From Euonymus europaeus (Eukaryota; Streptophyta; Magnoliopsida; Celastrales; Celastraceae), in assembly GCA_963580455.1 (NCBI GenBank), contig OY756960.1, positions 7,812,001-7,876,000 of the forward strand: a stretch of 64,000 nucleotides of DNA. Direction: 5' to 3'. The notes under the pieces are model-generated. The model saw only the letters and a program-made list of their open reading frames with translations, searched no databases and was not told the DNA's origin. Position 1 is the stretch's first letter; every line of letters starts with the position of its first letter. This document shows positions 46,042 through 57,207 of this stretch, piece after piece. A program made the translations under genes and the position numbers.

Positions 46042-46550
46042 AAAGCACCGACCTGTGAGGTGCTACTTTATCTACTGATCTATGTCATTAATGTGATTTA
46101 TTATCAAAGATCCAAAAATCCAACCAATTGATTTAAACCTAGCCATCTCACAATTAAGTCAAACCTCATAAATATACCGTAAGGTATCATATAAAATAAC
46201 ATCTTGGACACACAGTCCTCAATCCGGCCCAAGAGTCTCGATCAAATGATACACCCTCCTTACCAATCATATATCCCACACTGACTATCTGTTCAAACGT
46301 GTATCGCAAACAAATTCATGAGTACTAATTTACTAAAAAAAATAGGAAAACAATCTCACTATAATCATACTCTCATATCTCAAGTGACCATCATGTCAAC
46401 GATGCTTCTGCAGATTTGCATCCGTGGTACCAAAACCAGAATCACGTTTGGGAAATAAAGAAAAGGTAAAGGGTTAGTAGAAGGCTTAATAGGATATAAG
46501 AATATTGAATAGATATATAAGGCTGAATTCTAAGGGAAAGTCTCATCGAC
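46042..46550 (-). repeat. Chromovirus-type LTR fragment
   Basis: Begins TGTAAAGCACCGACCTG. It then follows the order of the LTRs at 37156 and 38519: a GATCAAATGATACACCCTCC block, GGTACCAAAACCAGAATC, and GGAAATAAAGAAAAGGTAAA with GGGTTAGTAGAAGGC. Only the left third is present; the right is cut off before the Harbinger element. Confidence 0.6.
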
Positions 46551-46853
46551 AATGACACTATTTGTTATTGCTGTGAGGTGAGTTCAAACACAGTTTAGCG
46601 TTTGGTGCCACATTTGTGACATGGTGGTGCTGTGAGTTCAAACCCAGTTTAGCTTCTGGCGTCTATAAATTACACAATTTATGTTATTTACCTATTATTT
46701 TAAAATAAATGCATGAAAATGTACTTAAATCTACCCAATTGCATATGCATTTAATAAATATATCAGAATTCAAACGTACACTTCATAAATTCATTACAAA
46801 TAACAATTACAAATGATAAATTTTCGTAAATTAACAAGCGTAAACATCTATTG
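46551..46853. other. Short spacer with an internal imperfect repeat
   Basis: GCTGTGAGGTGAGTTCAAAC (46580s) and GCTGTGAGTTCAAACCCAG (46630s) are near repeats. GAGTTCAAACCC resembles an RNA polymerase III B box, but no A box or tail supports a SINE. The left end of the Harbinger element should be in here but no terminal inverted repeat is evident. Confidence 0.35.
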
Positions 46854-48156
46854 CTAAATGAACAACTCTGCTGCAATCATGTCACGGACTGTTGTCATAT
46901 CAATATCCTCATCAACCCCCCATGGTTCTCCTACTGTGCTTGACCCACCTAAGATTGTGCTAGCATCTGTGTCGGTGTTCATATGAATGCTTGCATCACC
47001 ATATGTGGAGGAATCTGCATCCTATAACTCTTGTAATTGTATAAAATTATGCAACGCAATACAGGCGACCACGATCTTAACCTGATCCTGGAAGTCATAT
47101 GAGGGCTTCCTTTTTTTTAATATGTGCCACTTTGTTTTTAACCTAATCCTGGAAGTCATACCGAATGTGCGCTCAATTACAGAACGAAGGGATGAATGAT
47201 AATAATTGAACGCCTCCCGTGGACTAGACACAACTGTCCTGTGTGGAATGTCTGAAGATGATATCGATGTCCCCTATAAGGTGCTAAATATCCTGTTTAG
47301 TTCGGATATCCTGAGTCAACCAAATAATATTTTCCTATTAAAAAAGCAGTGCATAAGATTATTAGCAAGTCTGCACAATAAAGGTTGAAATTACTAAGTT
47401 TAAATAAACGCATGAGATATGTACTTGGTAGAGGGTGAGGGAAGTTAGCATCTTCATTCGCAAGCACTTCAGCGAATATGTGGGAATCATGAGCTGATCC
47501 CTCCCAACCCGCACATACAAATGTAAACAACATGTCAAAGTCGCAGACCGCCATTACGTTCTGTGTCACTATACCTTTTATTCCAATATGTCGTGTTATG
47601 TCTGCACTTGACACTATCGCAGAAATATGGGTTCCATCAATGGCTCCTATGCAATCTTTAAAATAGGGAAAATATCTTTCGTTTTCTGCGATATACCTCG
47701 AAACCGTCGAAAATTGGGGATCTCGGGGCTTGACAATATCATCAGCCATCAACAACAAACTTTCTAACACATTATGAAACTGTCTGCTGATAGTTTCTCC
47801 ATAATGTACAAACCGATCTCCAACTACTTGATTCCTCGCACCATGAGCTACTGTGTAAACAAACATCCCCACAATTTCTATGATGCTCAAATTTTCGTAT
47901 TACATGAGCCCCTACTTGGATGTTAATTCATTACATAGCTTTCTGAACACCCGTCTATCCATCCTCAAAATGGACACACTCCAACTCGGATTACCACACA
48001 ACATATCAACCATATACTGGTGCCTGTTTGGGCCGATGTCCGAGAAGGTCCTCGCATTACCAAACCTGAAGACTCACTGGCAGCAGCCATCGCCCCTGCA
48101 ATAATCTCAAGGTCAACCAAATTATACAGGTCATTTTCATCAGCATTATTATCCAT
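46854..48156 (-). pseudogene. PIF/Harbinger transposase (DDE_Tnp_4 / HARBI1-like)
   Basis: ATG at 48156 (MDNNADENDLYNLVDLEII), stop TAG at 46854-46856 after DMTTVRDMIAAELFI. A degenerate N-terminal helix-turn-helix region follows, then MSIIEIVGMFVYTVAHGARN. The catalytic domain has all three acids: IGAIDGTHISAIV (D), CAGWEGSAHDSHIF (D), HSSLRSVIERTFG (E). A probable intron runs from GTACATATCTC (near 47430) to AATAGG (near 47335), after which KYYLVDSGYPN resumes. Defects are a stop after GYPN near 47297 and frameshifts near 47890 and 47230. TGACTTCCAGGATTAGGTTA repeats nearly exactly 60 bases apart. It acts with the neighbouring Myb/SANT protein in transposition. Confidence 0.9.
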
Positions 48157-50562
48157 AACTTGATAAAATAATTTCTGGTTAGCTACAATTCAAACTTAGC
48201 ATACATGTTCCTATCAGCAGAAATACTAAAACATATGCATTCCCCAAGTCCATAAGCAACACTGTAAGCCATACTAAAAATAAAGATCCAGAAGGCAATT
48301 GACAATACAAAGTCCAGTAGAAACAAAGCTTAAAAAATCCCAAACATAACATTAAGAGCTCACAATTCCTAAACATGTCTAGCAAAAACAACTCTTTAAT
48401 TCCAATACAAAACTCATAATTAAATGAACTGTCCAAAGTGCAGTAGAAACAAAGCTTAAAAATCCCAAAACATAGCTGATAAAACAAGTAAATAAAGTCC
48501 CTCAACAAAGTCCATTAAAATGTAAAGTTCAAACGAAGCAGTAAAAATAAAACAAACTCTTCATGTCCGATTTCAATTGTCAGAAGCACCACCCCCTCTT
48601 TCTTGAACTCAGCAAGAAGCCAGTTCAGCCACCAATCCTTGCGGTAGATACTGGTGAAGTAGTCACGCTTCACTTTATTCAGAAAAAGCAACAGAGCAAA
48701 ATTCAACAAAGGTCCCCCACTTGTCACAATCTCAAGAATCCGCAAGCAATCAACAATCTCAGCCTTATTGCCTCCTTCAGGTACACTTGCAATTGAGTTT
48801 GTTCTGCTATTGACAATAGAAACTAACTTGTCTAGTGACGCACTGATGTCAGCACATACATCAGCCGCCTTATGCTTCTTCTTGCCGCAGGATGCTGGTG
48901 TGAGCGACCTTCGCCTCTGTCGAACTGGCGTAATTGGGGGGTTATTTATTTCAACCTCAACATCATTGGTGTTGTCATAATCTGGGTCTGTGGACTCTCT
49001 TGTGCCAATGGAATTGACCTAAATATTGTCGTCAGTGCTAGTCCTCGGTTCACTACAAGAAATTTGCATATTACAAATGAAATTTTCCGTCAGTAAATTA
49101 GAAAAATTCGTCGGTAAAGTTGATTATCGACGGAATATCGATGGATGTTGTTCTGTCGGTAAAACCCTCGTCGCTACTCAAATACCAACGAAAAAATGTT
49201 CCGTCGGTAAATTAGCGACGAATGTTTTTCCATCGGTAAACTTACCGACGGATGTTTCCGTTGATATTAGGTTCGTTTCTGTCGATAAAAAATTAAAAAA
49301 AAATTAAAAATTAAAACTTCCTTCAGGAATCCGTCAGAAATCTGTCGGTAAAAATAAAAATAATAAATAATAAAAATAAAAATCTGTCGGTAAAAATAAA
49401 AAAAATATTACACAAAAAGAAAAAATAATATATCAAAGAAGCAAATGTAAGAGATAGAGTTCAATTTGACATGGAGAATGACATAGCACCTCTCACTACG
49501 CCTAGTTGCAAATTTAGCCAAAAAGTTCAAAGGTGCCGAACAAATTACACGGTAAGAACCCTCACACAAATTGTACATATACAGAGGTCACAAAATTGAT
49601 TCTACATGCATATAGTTCCACAATACACAAATTGTACATATATAGAGAGACAAAATACATAAAGCTACACCACCTTCCAATAAGTTGAAGATGACTATCC
49701 AGAGCAATGACCAGAGAGCTTTTTCTCATGTCAATGAGATTAAACCCTGAGACATTAGTGAAATAATAAGAATAGAATATAAACCATCCGATAGCTGATT
49801 AGGGGCAACTGAACCAGCAACTTGCATAATATAATATAAGAAATTAGTAAACACAAATGGCTCAAACCAAGCCATGTCCTGTAAAATTTAAGGAAAAAAC
49901 TAGGGATGGGATTGAGACAAAGATCAATGACCTTCCATAAGAATAGCCATATTTTTAAACACAACATGTAAGGGCTGGAACCTTACAAAAAAAAAAGGAA
50001 GATCCTTGGTATCAAAGATATAGCTATTCCAGTTATCATCCCAGTAAGAAAATGAGTCCCTTGGGGTGTGGTATAAAATGTAGTCATAGATTTAGGAAGA
50101 AATATAGTTAACAAGATCAAATATAATCAAAATTCAAAATGTAAAAGACTGCATTAAGTAACTTCACTAACAATTGAGAACTTAATCACTGGAGTCCTTC
50201 TAGAACACAATGAAAATAATTAAACTTAACTGATAGGATAACTATCTTTCCTAAACCACATTAAACATAAAAAGAAACACTTGATTATTAAGAAAAATGA
50301 ATCAGCTGGAAAACATTAGTTTAACGAATGGAATTGATATCCACTTCCTCAAAATGAACTAAAATAGGCTACTAAGAACAACAAAAGAAGAGGCATAGGC
50401 AGTTTCAGCTTTCTAATCTTGTCACTTATTAGCAAACGATCAAGAATATTATCTAAATTATGTAAAGGAATACCTCCACTCATATAAAAATAAAAAAAGC
50501 ATTTTACATCTCAAAATCAACACAATAGAGTATAGATAGTTGTGAATGTATTGTTTCTTACC

Positions 50563-50864
50563 AATTATGGAAGCACAATGCATATCAGCATAAGGTTCTT
50601 CTCCAGTGAGCAATTCCCACATAATTAAAAATCCCAAATGAGTAAACATCAATCTACAACGATGAAAACAACATGAGATGGTATGCTATATCAAATATGA
50701 GAAATAGAAACTTACGTTGAACATTAGTAATAAGAGTTACCTTCTCGGAAACCATATGACTTTTTCCACGCAGTAACTCAGATGCCATCCAAGGCAAAGT
50801 TCCACGAACGCCTCCGGATACTAACGTGTGTTGTTTCACCTTTGATAAGCCAAAATCGCCAGTC
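50563..50864 (-). pseudogene. Captured exons of a Raf-like (PB1-type MAPKKK) protein kinase
   Basis: Two exons of the kinase C-lobe. Exon a (50864-50741): [40 protein letters not shown], covering the DFG motif, activation loop and the APE-equivalent ASE. An 87-base intron follows (GTAACTC to TTGTAG, 50740-50654). Exon b (50653-50563): IDVYSFGI then LLTGEEPYADMHCASIIG, ending at a GTAAG donor. A 4-base insertion in exon b after FGI shifts the frame, and APE has become ASE. Wording closely matches plant Raf-like MAPKKKs with a PB1 domain. Retained introns show capture at DNA level. The ATP-binding lobe is absent, so no activity is expected. Confidence 0.88.
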
Positions 50865-50867
50865 TAA

Positions 50868-52785
50868 GGCTCTGCTTGGGAGGCCGGTTTTGACTGGAAT
50901 TGAGAGTTTTTTAAAAGGACCGGTTATAATAACCCTTGCTTGGATAGTTTTTAGACTCACTAGTTTTGGGGGGTTTTAAAACTCCCCAAAACCAGTCTAA
51001 TATAATTTTGACCGGTTTAGAAATCACTGGTTTTCAATTTTATGCCTTTACTGCCCCTGTGACCTAACCTAATTCTCTCTCGCGCATGCAGGTTTGCACT
51101 CCTCCTTTCCGGCTGTTTCATCAGTTATCTTGGTGAGTTCTTCTCTACTTTTTGCTTCGTCGTACTCGTTTCTTCTCTTCTTCTCCAGTTGATTTTTTCT
51201 CTTTTCTTCCTAGAGTTTTATTTCGTGCAACTTCTTTCAAGATCAATTTCAAGGTATGGGTTTGTTTGCTTTATGAGTGTATGTTTTGTTTCTTGATTGT
51301 GTTTGCATTTTGTGATCATTTTGTTGATTATGAATATGGAAAGTAGATTGGTTGCAACAGTTTGGTTGTGGTCCTTCTCTTGCTTTTTCTTTTTTCCTTA
51401 TTTGTGTAAATGGATCTTTTCTTGCTGCAATTCAGTTTTATATTGATTTCTTTGTCTTTTTCTTGAATCTTTGTTTGGTAATTTTCGCTGGCCATGGATT
51501 CTCCAGTTATGCTTATTTTTCTGGGGTTTTGTTGTTGACAGTTCTGGCATATTCTGCTGAGGTTTTGGGTCATATTTTGTAGTCTCTGGAACGATTATAG
51601 GCAAAGATATATGATTACCTAATTTGTTTTCCAAACTAAACTGGCTAATAGCAGCAATATAGAAGGGCAATAATTACAGGGGTTTATTTAATTGGTGTAG
51701 GATGTGTCGAATAATTTTATATTTAACTCTCGATAATTTTTGAGTGATTGTATTGTATGATGAAGTCACATGTTGTAGTGTGCTTACCAAGTTGCAGGTG
51801 TTCTTGTTACTGTGAGTTATCTTTTCTTTGGTACTTCATTAACTGGCAATTGAATCATGATGCTATTAGTGAAATGGAAAGGATAATAAGGATTCTTGAA
51901 CAAAAAAATGACTTTTTCCACAAACGAATTGATCGCAGCTTGGAATCTTATACCAAACCAAGAGTGGAGAATCATGTTTTTCTTCTTAAATCAAGATAAT
52001 TGACACTAGCCGACTAATAAGTAATGATAAAATGGAGACAGATAGCTTAGCTTGGTATGGACTTATTTTTACTAGTTTCTACTTTCTAAGTTGTATGAAT
52101 TGATGGACTAATTATGTATGTGATATCAATTTTCTGATGGACAATGCACTGATTGACTTTATTTTATTTTAGGTAATATAATTACAAAATAATCACATTT
52201 AAGTGTTTGGTTAATATAGCTAAACTGCAATTAATTGTAAATTGTTTTTGGAATTTGGTATTCAATGTTTGGTTTTAAAGTGATTATTATTTTTTAAAGG
52301 AAGATGTACAATTTTATAATGTAAGAGGCAGGTTGTCTGCCTAAACAGACTCGCCAAACCAAAAAGACTCATAAGGCGCATTTCCATTAACATGGATGCT
52401 GACAAGTAAGAGCTGATTTTGCAATAGAATGGGCACTTTGTGGAGGAACAAGCATTGAAAGTGAGAATCAATACGAGTGCTTTAATTCTCACAAACTGGG
52501 ACACTTTCAATACGAGTGTCTTATGAAGCAAAGAGATAATCAAGTCAACCACACTGAGAATAAGAATAAGAAATGGTTTTAAACTTTATTTGAATGGGTA
52601 AAAATGTAATTTAATCTTATAAAATCTTTTCAGAATCGGTGCTTCAATGCTTTCCCAAGCACTGGAATAGACTGTTTTAAAAACCGCTACTAAAAACACT
52701 CAAAACCGCTACCCTCATAACCGGTCAAAACCGGTACTTTAAAAACACCTCATTTTCGCTACCGTCTATTTTCCCAAGCAGAGCC
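50868..52785. mobile_element. Tourist/Harbinger-like element, TIR GGCTCTGCTTGGGA, TSD TAA
   Basis: 14-bp perfect terminal inverted repeats GGCTCTGCTTGGGA (50868-50881 and reversed at 52772-52785) with TAA on both sides (50865-50867, 52786-52788). Subterminal ACCGGTTTTGACCGGTT-like sequences lie at both ends. TAA duplications point to the PIF/Harbinger superfamily. No transposase is visible. The interior has a 5'-UTR-like, intron-like layout (51080-51990) and a plus-strand frame ending DAISEMERIIRILEQKNDFF followed by a short basic tail (51857-51999), coiled-coil-like and not identified. Confidence 0.88.
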
Positions 52786-53274
52786 TAAGAAATTATGCAA
52801 AACTAGGTGAATGAAGAGCAAAATCATAACCAAACAATTACCTGAACCCAGTCAAACCAATTTCAGCCCATCTGTATGAGAACAAAGAAACGATAGAAAA
52901 TGAAGAGGAAAAACCTAACAATCGCCCAAACCCATTTGAAGGCCATTGACGCAATTAATCGGTCATAGAAAATGAAGAGCTAAATCTTAAGCAAACAATC
53001 ACCTGAACCCATTCAAACGCATCACCACGACGCCTATAATTCGCCTGAAGACCAAGCGAATTGCACCAGCATCCCCGCGGCGTCGCTTCTTGGCAATCAG
53101 ACTATGACTGCTGTGCTTGTAAGGAGTGGCAAAGATCGGCCCGTCATCTTCAATGAGGTTGAGTCAGTGCTAATTGCGTTGATAGATCGAGGGTTATCTA
53201 AACATAAATGGGAGGAGAATGAATCTGAAATGGGGGAAGCATTTTAAAATAAAATGCTTAGAATAAAGCACAAT
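52786..53274. other. Captured or filler sequence in CACTA element 2
   Basis: Just right of the Tourist element the minus strand reads as an intron ending in CATAATTTCTTAG before kinase exon a. A 47-bp near-direct repeat (AATGAAGAGC-x-AAATC...ACCTGAACCC) occurs at 52810-52856 and 52971-53017. At 53040-53165 the minus strand is open with EDDGPIFATPYKHSSHSLI followed by AKKRRRGDAGAI, compositionally gene-like but not recognised. Confidence 0.45.
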
Positions 53275-53872
53275 TTACCGACAGAATATTCCGTCAATAA
53301 TTCATCGGTATTTAGCGATAAAATTTTTCCGTCGGTAATCTCCGGTTTTCTTGTAGTGGTTGATGCTCAACGCCGTCCCCTCGCCTAGATGATGACCTAG
53401 GTATGTAAGCAAATTCGCTGGTCGCACAAAGACCACCAAATAGCAGCTCCAATTGCTCCAAGTTCTTAGGTCCTTGAATGCAAAACTTTGCCACTTTCTT
53501 GTCTTCCTGTATCAAAGGTACAAGGAAAATGGCTTAGACGTAATAATAATGAAAATACTAAGGTTATATATGATTAAAGTAATTGTAATGAAACTACTGA
53601 GTTCACCTTAATTCTTTGATCCCACCAATCATTGTCTACGAGAATGGTATTTCGAGTAGTGTCCCAACCTGTCCCACTTATTTTTCATCTGGGGTTGATC
53701 ATAGCGCTTACCGGTTTGCTCGGCAAAACTGGCCACGATTTTCTGCCAACCTTCTGTGTTAAAATAAGGGTCAGGCCTCCTCCCTGCCGTTACTTGTTCA
53801 ACACAAAGATTCACAAAAATTCTAGTCTGAGCAGAGTCCCAGTTTGCCTTGTCTGAACTTGATTGTGCAGGA

Positions 53873-54913
53873 GGGGGTGGGGGGGGGGGGTGGTACTCAT
53901 ACTAATAGCATTCATACAATCATAAACAGTAAGTAAACAAATGTACGCCTAACGAAATAACCAAAACATTTAATACTGTGAAAAAAAATTAAGAAATCCT
54001 AAGAACAAGAAACCCTTAAGTATGGACATAGAAAAACAGCAAAGACAACGTCACTTTATGATAAAGCACCCCCATTAAACAGCTCGTGGACTTAATACAT
54101 TTTGTGGATGTCCTCAAAATTAGAACAGTAGCAAGCAATTAATTGGAACATTAGCAAGGCACAAACAGTTTATATAAAGCTGAGCAATAGTTTTGAACTA
54201 CAAACTAATCCAAGCTTTGCTAGACTACATTCATGTTATCCTTCAACAAAGAGATTTACATGAATATTAACTTGATAGTAAATTTATTTATTCGATTCCC
54301 CGCCAAAAACCAATATATATATATATATATGAAACAATGAAGCAAGCAGTTGTGCAGGGACATTATCGAAATGAAGATTGAAACATAAGCGAAATGTACA
54401 TGCAATGCAGCTCATACAGAGCACATGACTTTGACCTCACAAGAGATTTATCATCAATACATACAGGTTTCTCTATCATTAAACAATGCAACTATAAAGA
54501 GACACTAAAATTTGACTAGTTTCCAAATCAGACAAAGAAAGAAAAAGAACAACTCCAATTTCTCTTTTATGGAGCAAGAAAGCACTCTGTCCAGAAACCT
54601 AGGTTTATCATCCATGTCTTAGATGACACAATTATCCAATACTACATGCAAATCAAACAAATAATCATAAGTGGTATACAAGAGATATGAGGGAGACGAA
54701 GGCAGCAGAGTCGTACCTGTCCCATTTGCAGCAGGCAGAGGAGCGGTCGTTCGTCCGTTCATCCGTGAACCCTGTCCAAATCGAAATAGAGACGAGTTGA
54801 GCGAGAAGTTGAGAGACGAGTAGAGAGATGGGTAGAGAAAGAAAGAGAAAGGGGGAGGCAGATTGGTACCATTTCGTAGGCAGATAAGAGTGCTCGGCCG
54901 TTCGTTCGTTCAT
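53873..54913. other. 5' flank of the Myb/SANT ORF; no gene recognised
   Basis: Includes a G-rich tract at 53870-53893 (twelve or more consecutive G), an (AT)n run near 54315, and purine-rich AGAGAAAGAAAGAGAAAGGG sequence near 54835. The GTTCGTTCGTTC repeat at 54899-54910 abuts the truncated chromovirus LTR. The right end of the Harbinger element would be expected here, but I see no terminal inverted repeat. Confidence 0.4.
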
Positions 54914-57207
54914 CACGGGGTGCTCATCGCACCTTCCTAGGTCATCAATGTGATCCACTTCCTTAGTCATTAACCCAGTTCACTCAACCAGGACAACAAC
55001 CCCAGTCAAAAATCCGGCAGCATCTCCCCGTATATCGGGGAATGCCTACCTGTAACAAAACGCAACAATAATCACAACAATCACATTATAACCTAGCAGG
55101 GCCTCCGGCCATCTATCAGCATGCAAATTCCAACCTAGCAGGGCCTCAGGCCATCTAGCAGCATGCACAAACTGATTCTCACACAAGTATCACATTTCAC
55201 ATAATAGAAATAATTCCAAACATCATTTAACAGGACTCAGAGTCAACCCCCGGTTCAGAAGGTACAATCACATAAATTACCTTCTAACCGTACCAAAACA
55301 CACCCACCGGTGCCCACAATAGATAAATCATATATTATCTAATACAACAAGCGTGGAAACAAACAAAGTGCAATGCACTCACTATTCCAAAATCATAACC
55401 CTACTCCAAGTGTCATCCATACCACAACTCCGTCTCTACTGATCTGCAACACCGGCACTAGTACCAGTCTCACTTGTAGGAATGAAGGAAATAAAAGGGT
55501 GAGCTAGAAGCTCAGTAGGGTAAAGAGCGAACAATCATTATAGGCTGAATCCAATAAAAAGGCAATGCAACAATATGATATCCCAAATGCGCATGTCGCA
55601 TAACACAACAATAACACTCGAGTGACCTTTCTGGGGAAAACCAATCATAATTCCATAATTCCAACTATGAATCATCAACAACAATCAAGACCATGATCAT
55701 CCCAATCATGTCTTGATCACAACATCGGACACTCATCCTGGTTCTCCCAACCATCAATGGATGCAAGCCGACTCATCACATTTCCTCATTCATTTCTGGT
55801 TCTCCCAACCATTAATGAATTAACCGTACCATCCCCAGAAAATCACCCGGTTGTGTGAGTCCCATCACACCCACACCTCAAGTGTGTTGCCTCACATGAA
55901 GTCATTTGGTTGATGCCAAGCCCAACACTCAACCATCCTCCCATGTGACGTTCAAGTAGTTCCTAGGGTATACCCGAGTCCATACTCGAGCATCCCATGC
56001 AATTTGTAATGTACTCATGCTTCATGCCCTCAATTAATATATATATATATACTTCTCCTATATATATTTAAAGCTACTCATGATGCATGAATGATCAATC
56101 ATTGCTCAATAAGCAATTGAACATGAACAAGGTTTAATGCAATCTACATTTCAAGAGAAAAACAAGAATAAATCCTAAGTTCGTTCTTCCTTAGAAACAA
56201 TAAGGCAAAAACTCAAACATAAGGACTAATGAGGATACGAACCGCAATTTAAAGAGAAAAAGAATGATATGAAAGTGAATTGGTCAAGAAATCCCCTACC
56301 TCAATTAAGCACCACTTACAATAGCAAATTCCCAAAGTTAGGGTTTTTTTGGCCCTCTTTCACCCACCTATCAATTCAAGCATTCCGCACCCATAATATC
56401 ATATTAACAACACTAATTAAGCAATAATAACATGAAATCGAATATTAATCAAGAGAACTTACTTTCTCTCTCTAGGGTTTTTCCCAAAATCCTCCAACTT
56501 CTCCAAATTCGAAACCTAGCCTAAACCAACGATTCAACTAGTAAAACAATCATAAATAACCCTATAATCAACATATCTAAGCCTTACCTTCCATCTATTA
56601 AAGAATCAAACAAATCTAGGAAAAATCGTAGAATTCCAAAACTATGAGAACTCACCTCAAACCTTCAAATCTTCCTTGATTCCACCTTGATTCTTGACAT
56701 GCTTCATGAATCCATGGAAAACCAAGCAAAAACCTCAACAAATCTCCTTCTCTCTCTAAGTTTCTCACTCTTTCTCTCTCTTCTCGGCTTCCTTTGAGTT
56801 TCTCTTCTAAATGACGATTTCTGGTCTTTTAAAACTGAAATCCCGAAAGCTATCCTGACGCCCTGAGTATCCGTCCGGACGAATTACTGTTCCCGTAACC
56901 CACTGCCCTCACTCTAGGCATATCCGTCCGGAAGGCTAATTTATCCGTCCGAACGTATTACTGTTCACATAACTCTGTTTTTCCTCAAATTTATTCCCCG
57001 ACTCCGTCTAAGCTTCGATTTGATATATTATGGGCCCAAACCGGATATGTGTGCTAAAAGTTATGGCCCAATTAGTGAACCTTGCTCAAAAATGATTCTT
57101 CGCTGTCTTATACAACTCGAATGGTCCGTAACCTCTTCGAATCCATTCTCCATAACTTATTACTCAAAATTTAACCAAACCTAATATTTTTGGGTCGGGG
57201 TTTCACA
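54914..57207 (-). repeat. Chromovirus-type LTR, copy 2
   Basis: Nearly identical to 503-2744 from ACGGGGTGCTCATCGCACC to TTTCACA, but lacking the terminal TGTAACGCCCCGTTTCCGG. Unlike copy 1 it keeps about 70 bases with repeated ATCCGTCCGGACG-like motifs near 56870-56960. Beyond its right end comes CTCTTCCCCCTTAAACAAAT, the usual sequence just upstream of a 3' LTR in these elements, so this is a 3' LTR of a minus-strand element. Confidence 0.88.

Larger units (their letters stand above)
49051..53358. mobile_element. CACTA element 2 carrying kinase exons, TSD GTT
   Basis: Starts CACTACAAGAAATTTG at 49051 and ends TTTTCTTGTAGTG at 53358, with 3-bp target duplications GTT (49048-49050, 53359-53361). 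Subterminal CCGTCGGTAAA-like repeats fill 49085-49400 and 53275-53340, the same motif as in CACTA element 1. No CACTA transposase is visible, so it is non-autonomous. The interior contains a Raf-like kinase segment (50563-50864) with introns and a Tourist-like insertion (50868-52785). 49400-50560 shows no coding match and may include more intron of the captured gene. Confidence 0.95.
48515..53872 (-). pseudogene. PIF/Harbinger Myb/SANT-like ORF, split by CACTA element 2
   Basis: The DNA-binding partner protein of Harbinger transposons. The N-terminal part (53872-53362) has KANWDSAQTRIFVNLCVEQV, PYFNTEGWQKIVASFAEQTG and KNKWDRLG (Myb/SANT, DNA-bind_3 type), a frameshift, DNDWWDQRIK, an intron (GTGAACTC near 53606 to GATACAG near 53514), then KVAKFCIQGPKNLEQLELLF and SEFAYIPRSSSRR. 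CACTA element 2 follows. The C-terminal part (49050-48515) has a basic RQRRRSLTPASCGKKKHK, ISASLDKLVSIVNSR and RILEIVTSGGPLLNFALLLF, typical of this family. The same strand order next to the transposase (350 bases away) supports one element. 48157-48514 between the genes is non-coding. Confidence 0.85.

Noticed and set aside
46570..46680. SINE with RNA polymerase III promoter
   Set aside because: A B-box-like GTTCAAACC occurs twice, but there is no clear A box, no A-rich tail and no flanking duplication.
51857..51999. SNF7/CHMP4-like ESCRT fragment in the Tourist-like element
   Set aside because: DAISEMERIIRILEQKNDFF has the heptad look of SNF7 N-termini, but the match is only generic coiled-coil; not enough to call.
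53870..53893. G-quadruplex regulatory element
   Set aside because: A single long G run with one interruption in decayed transposon DNA; could equally be a slippage tract or sequencing artefact.
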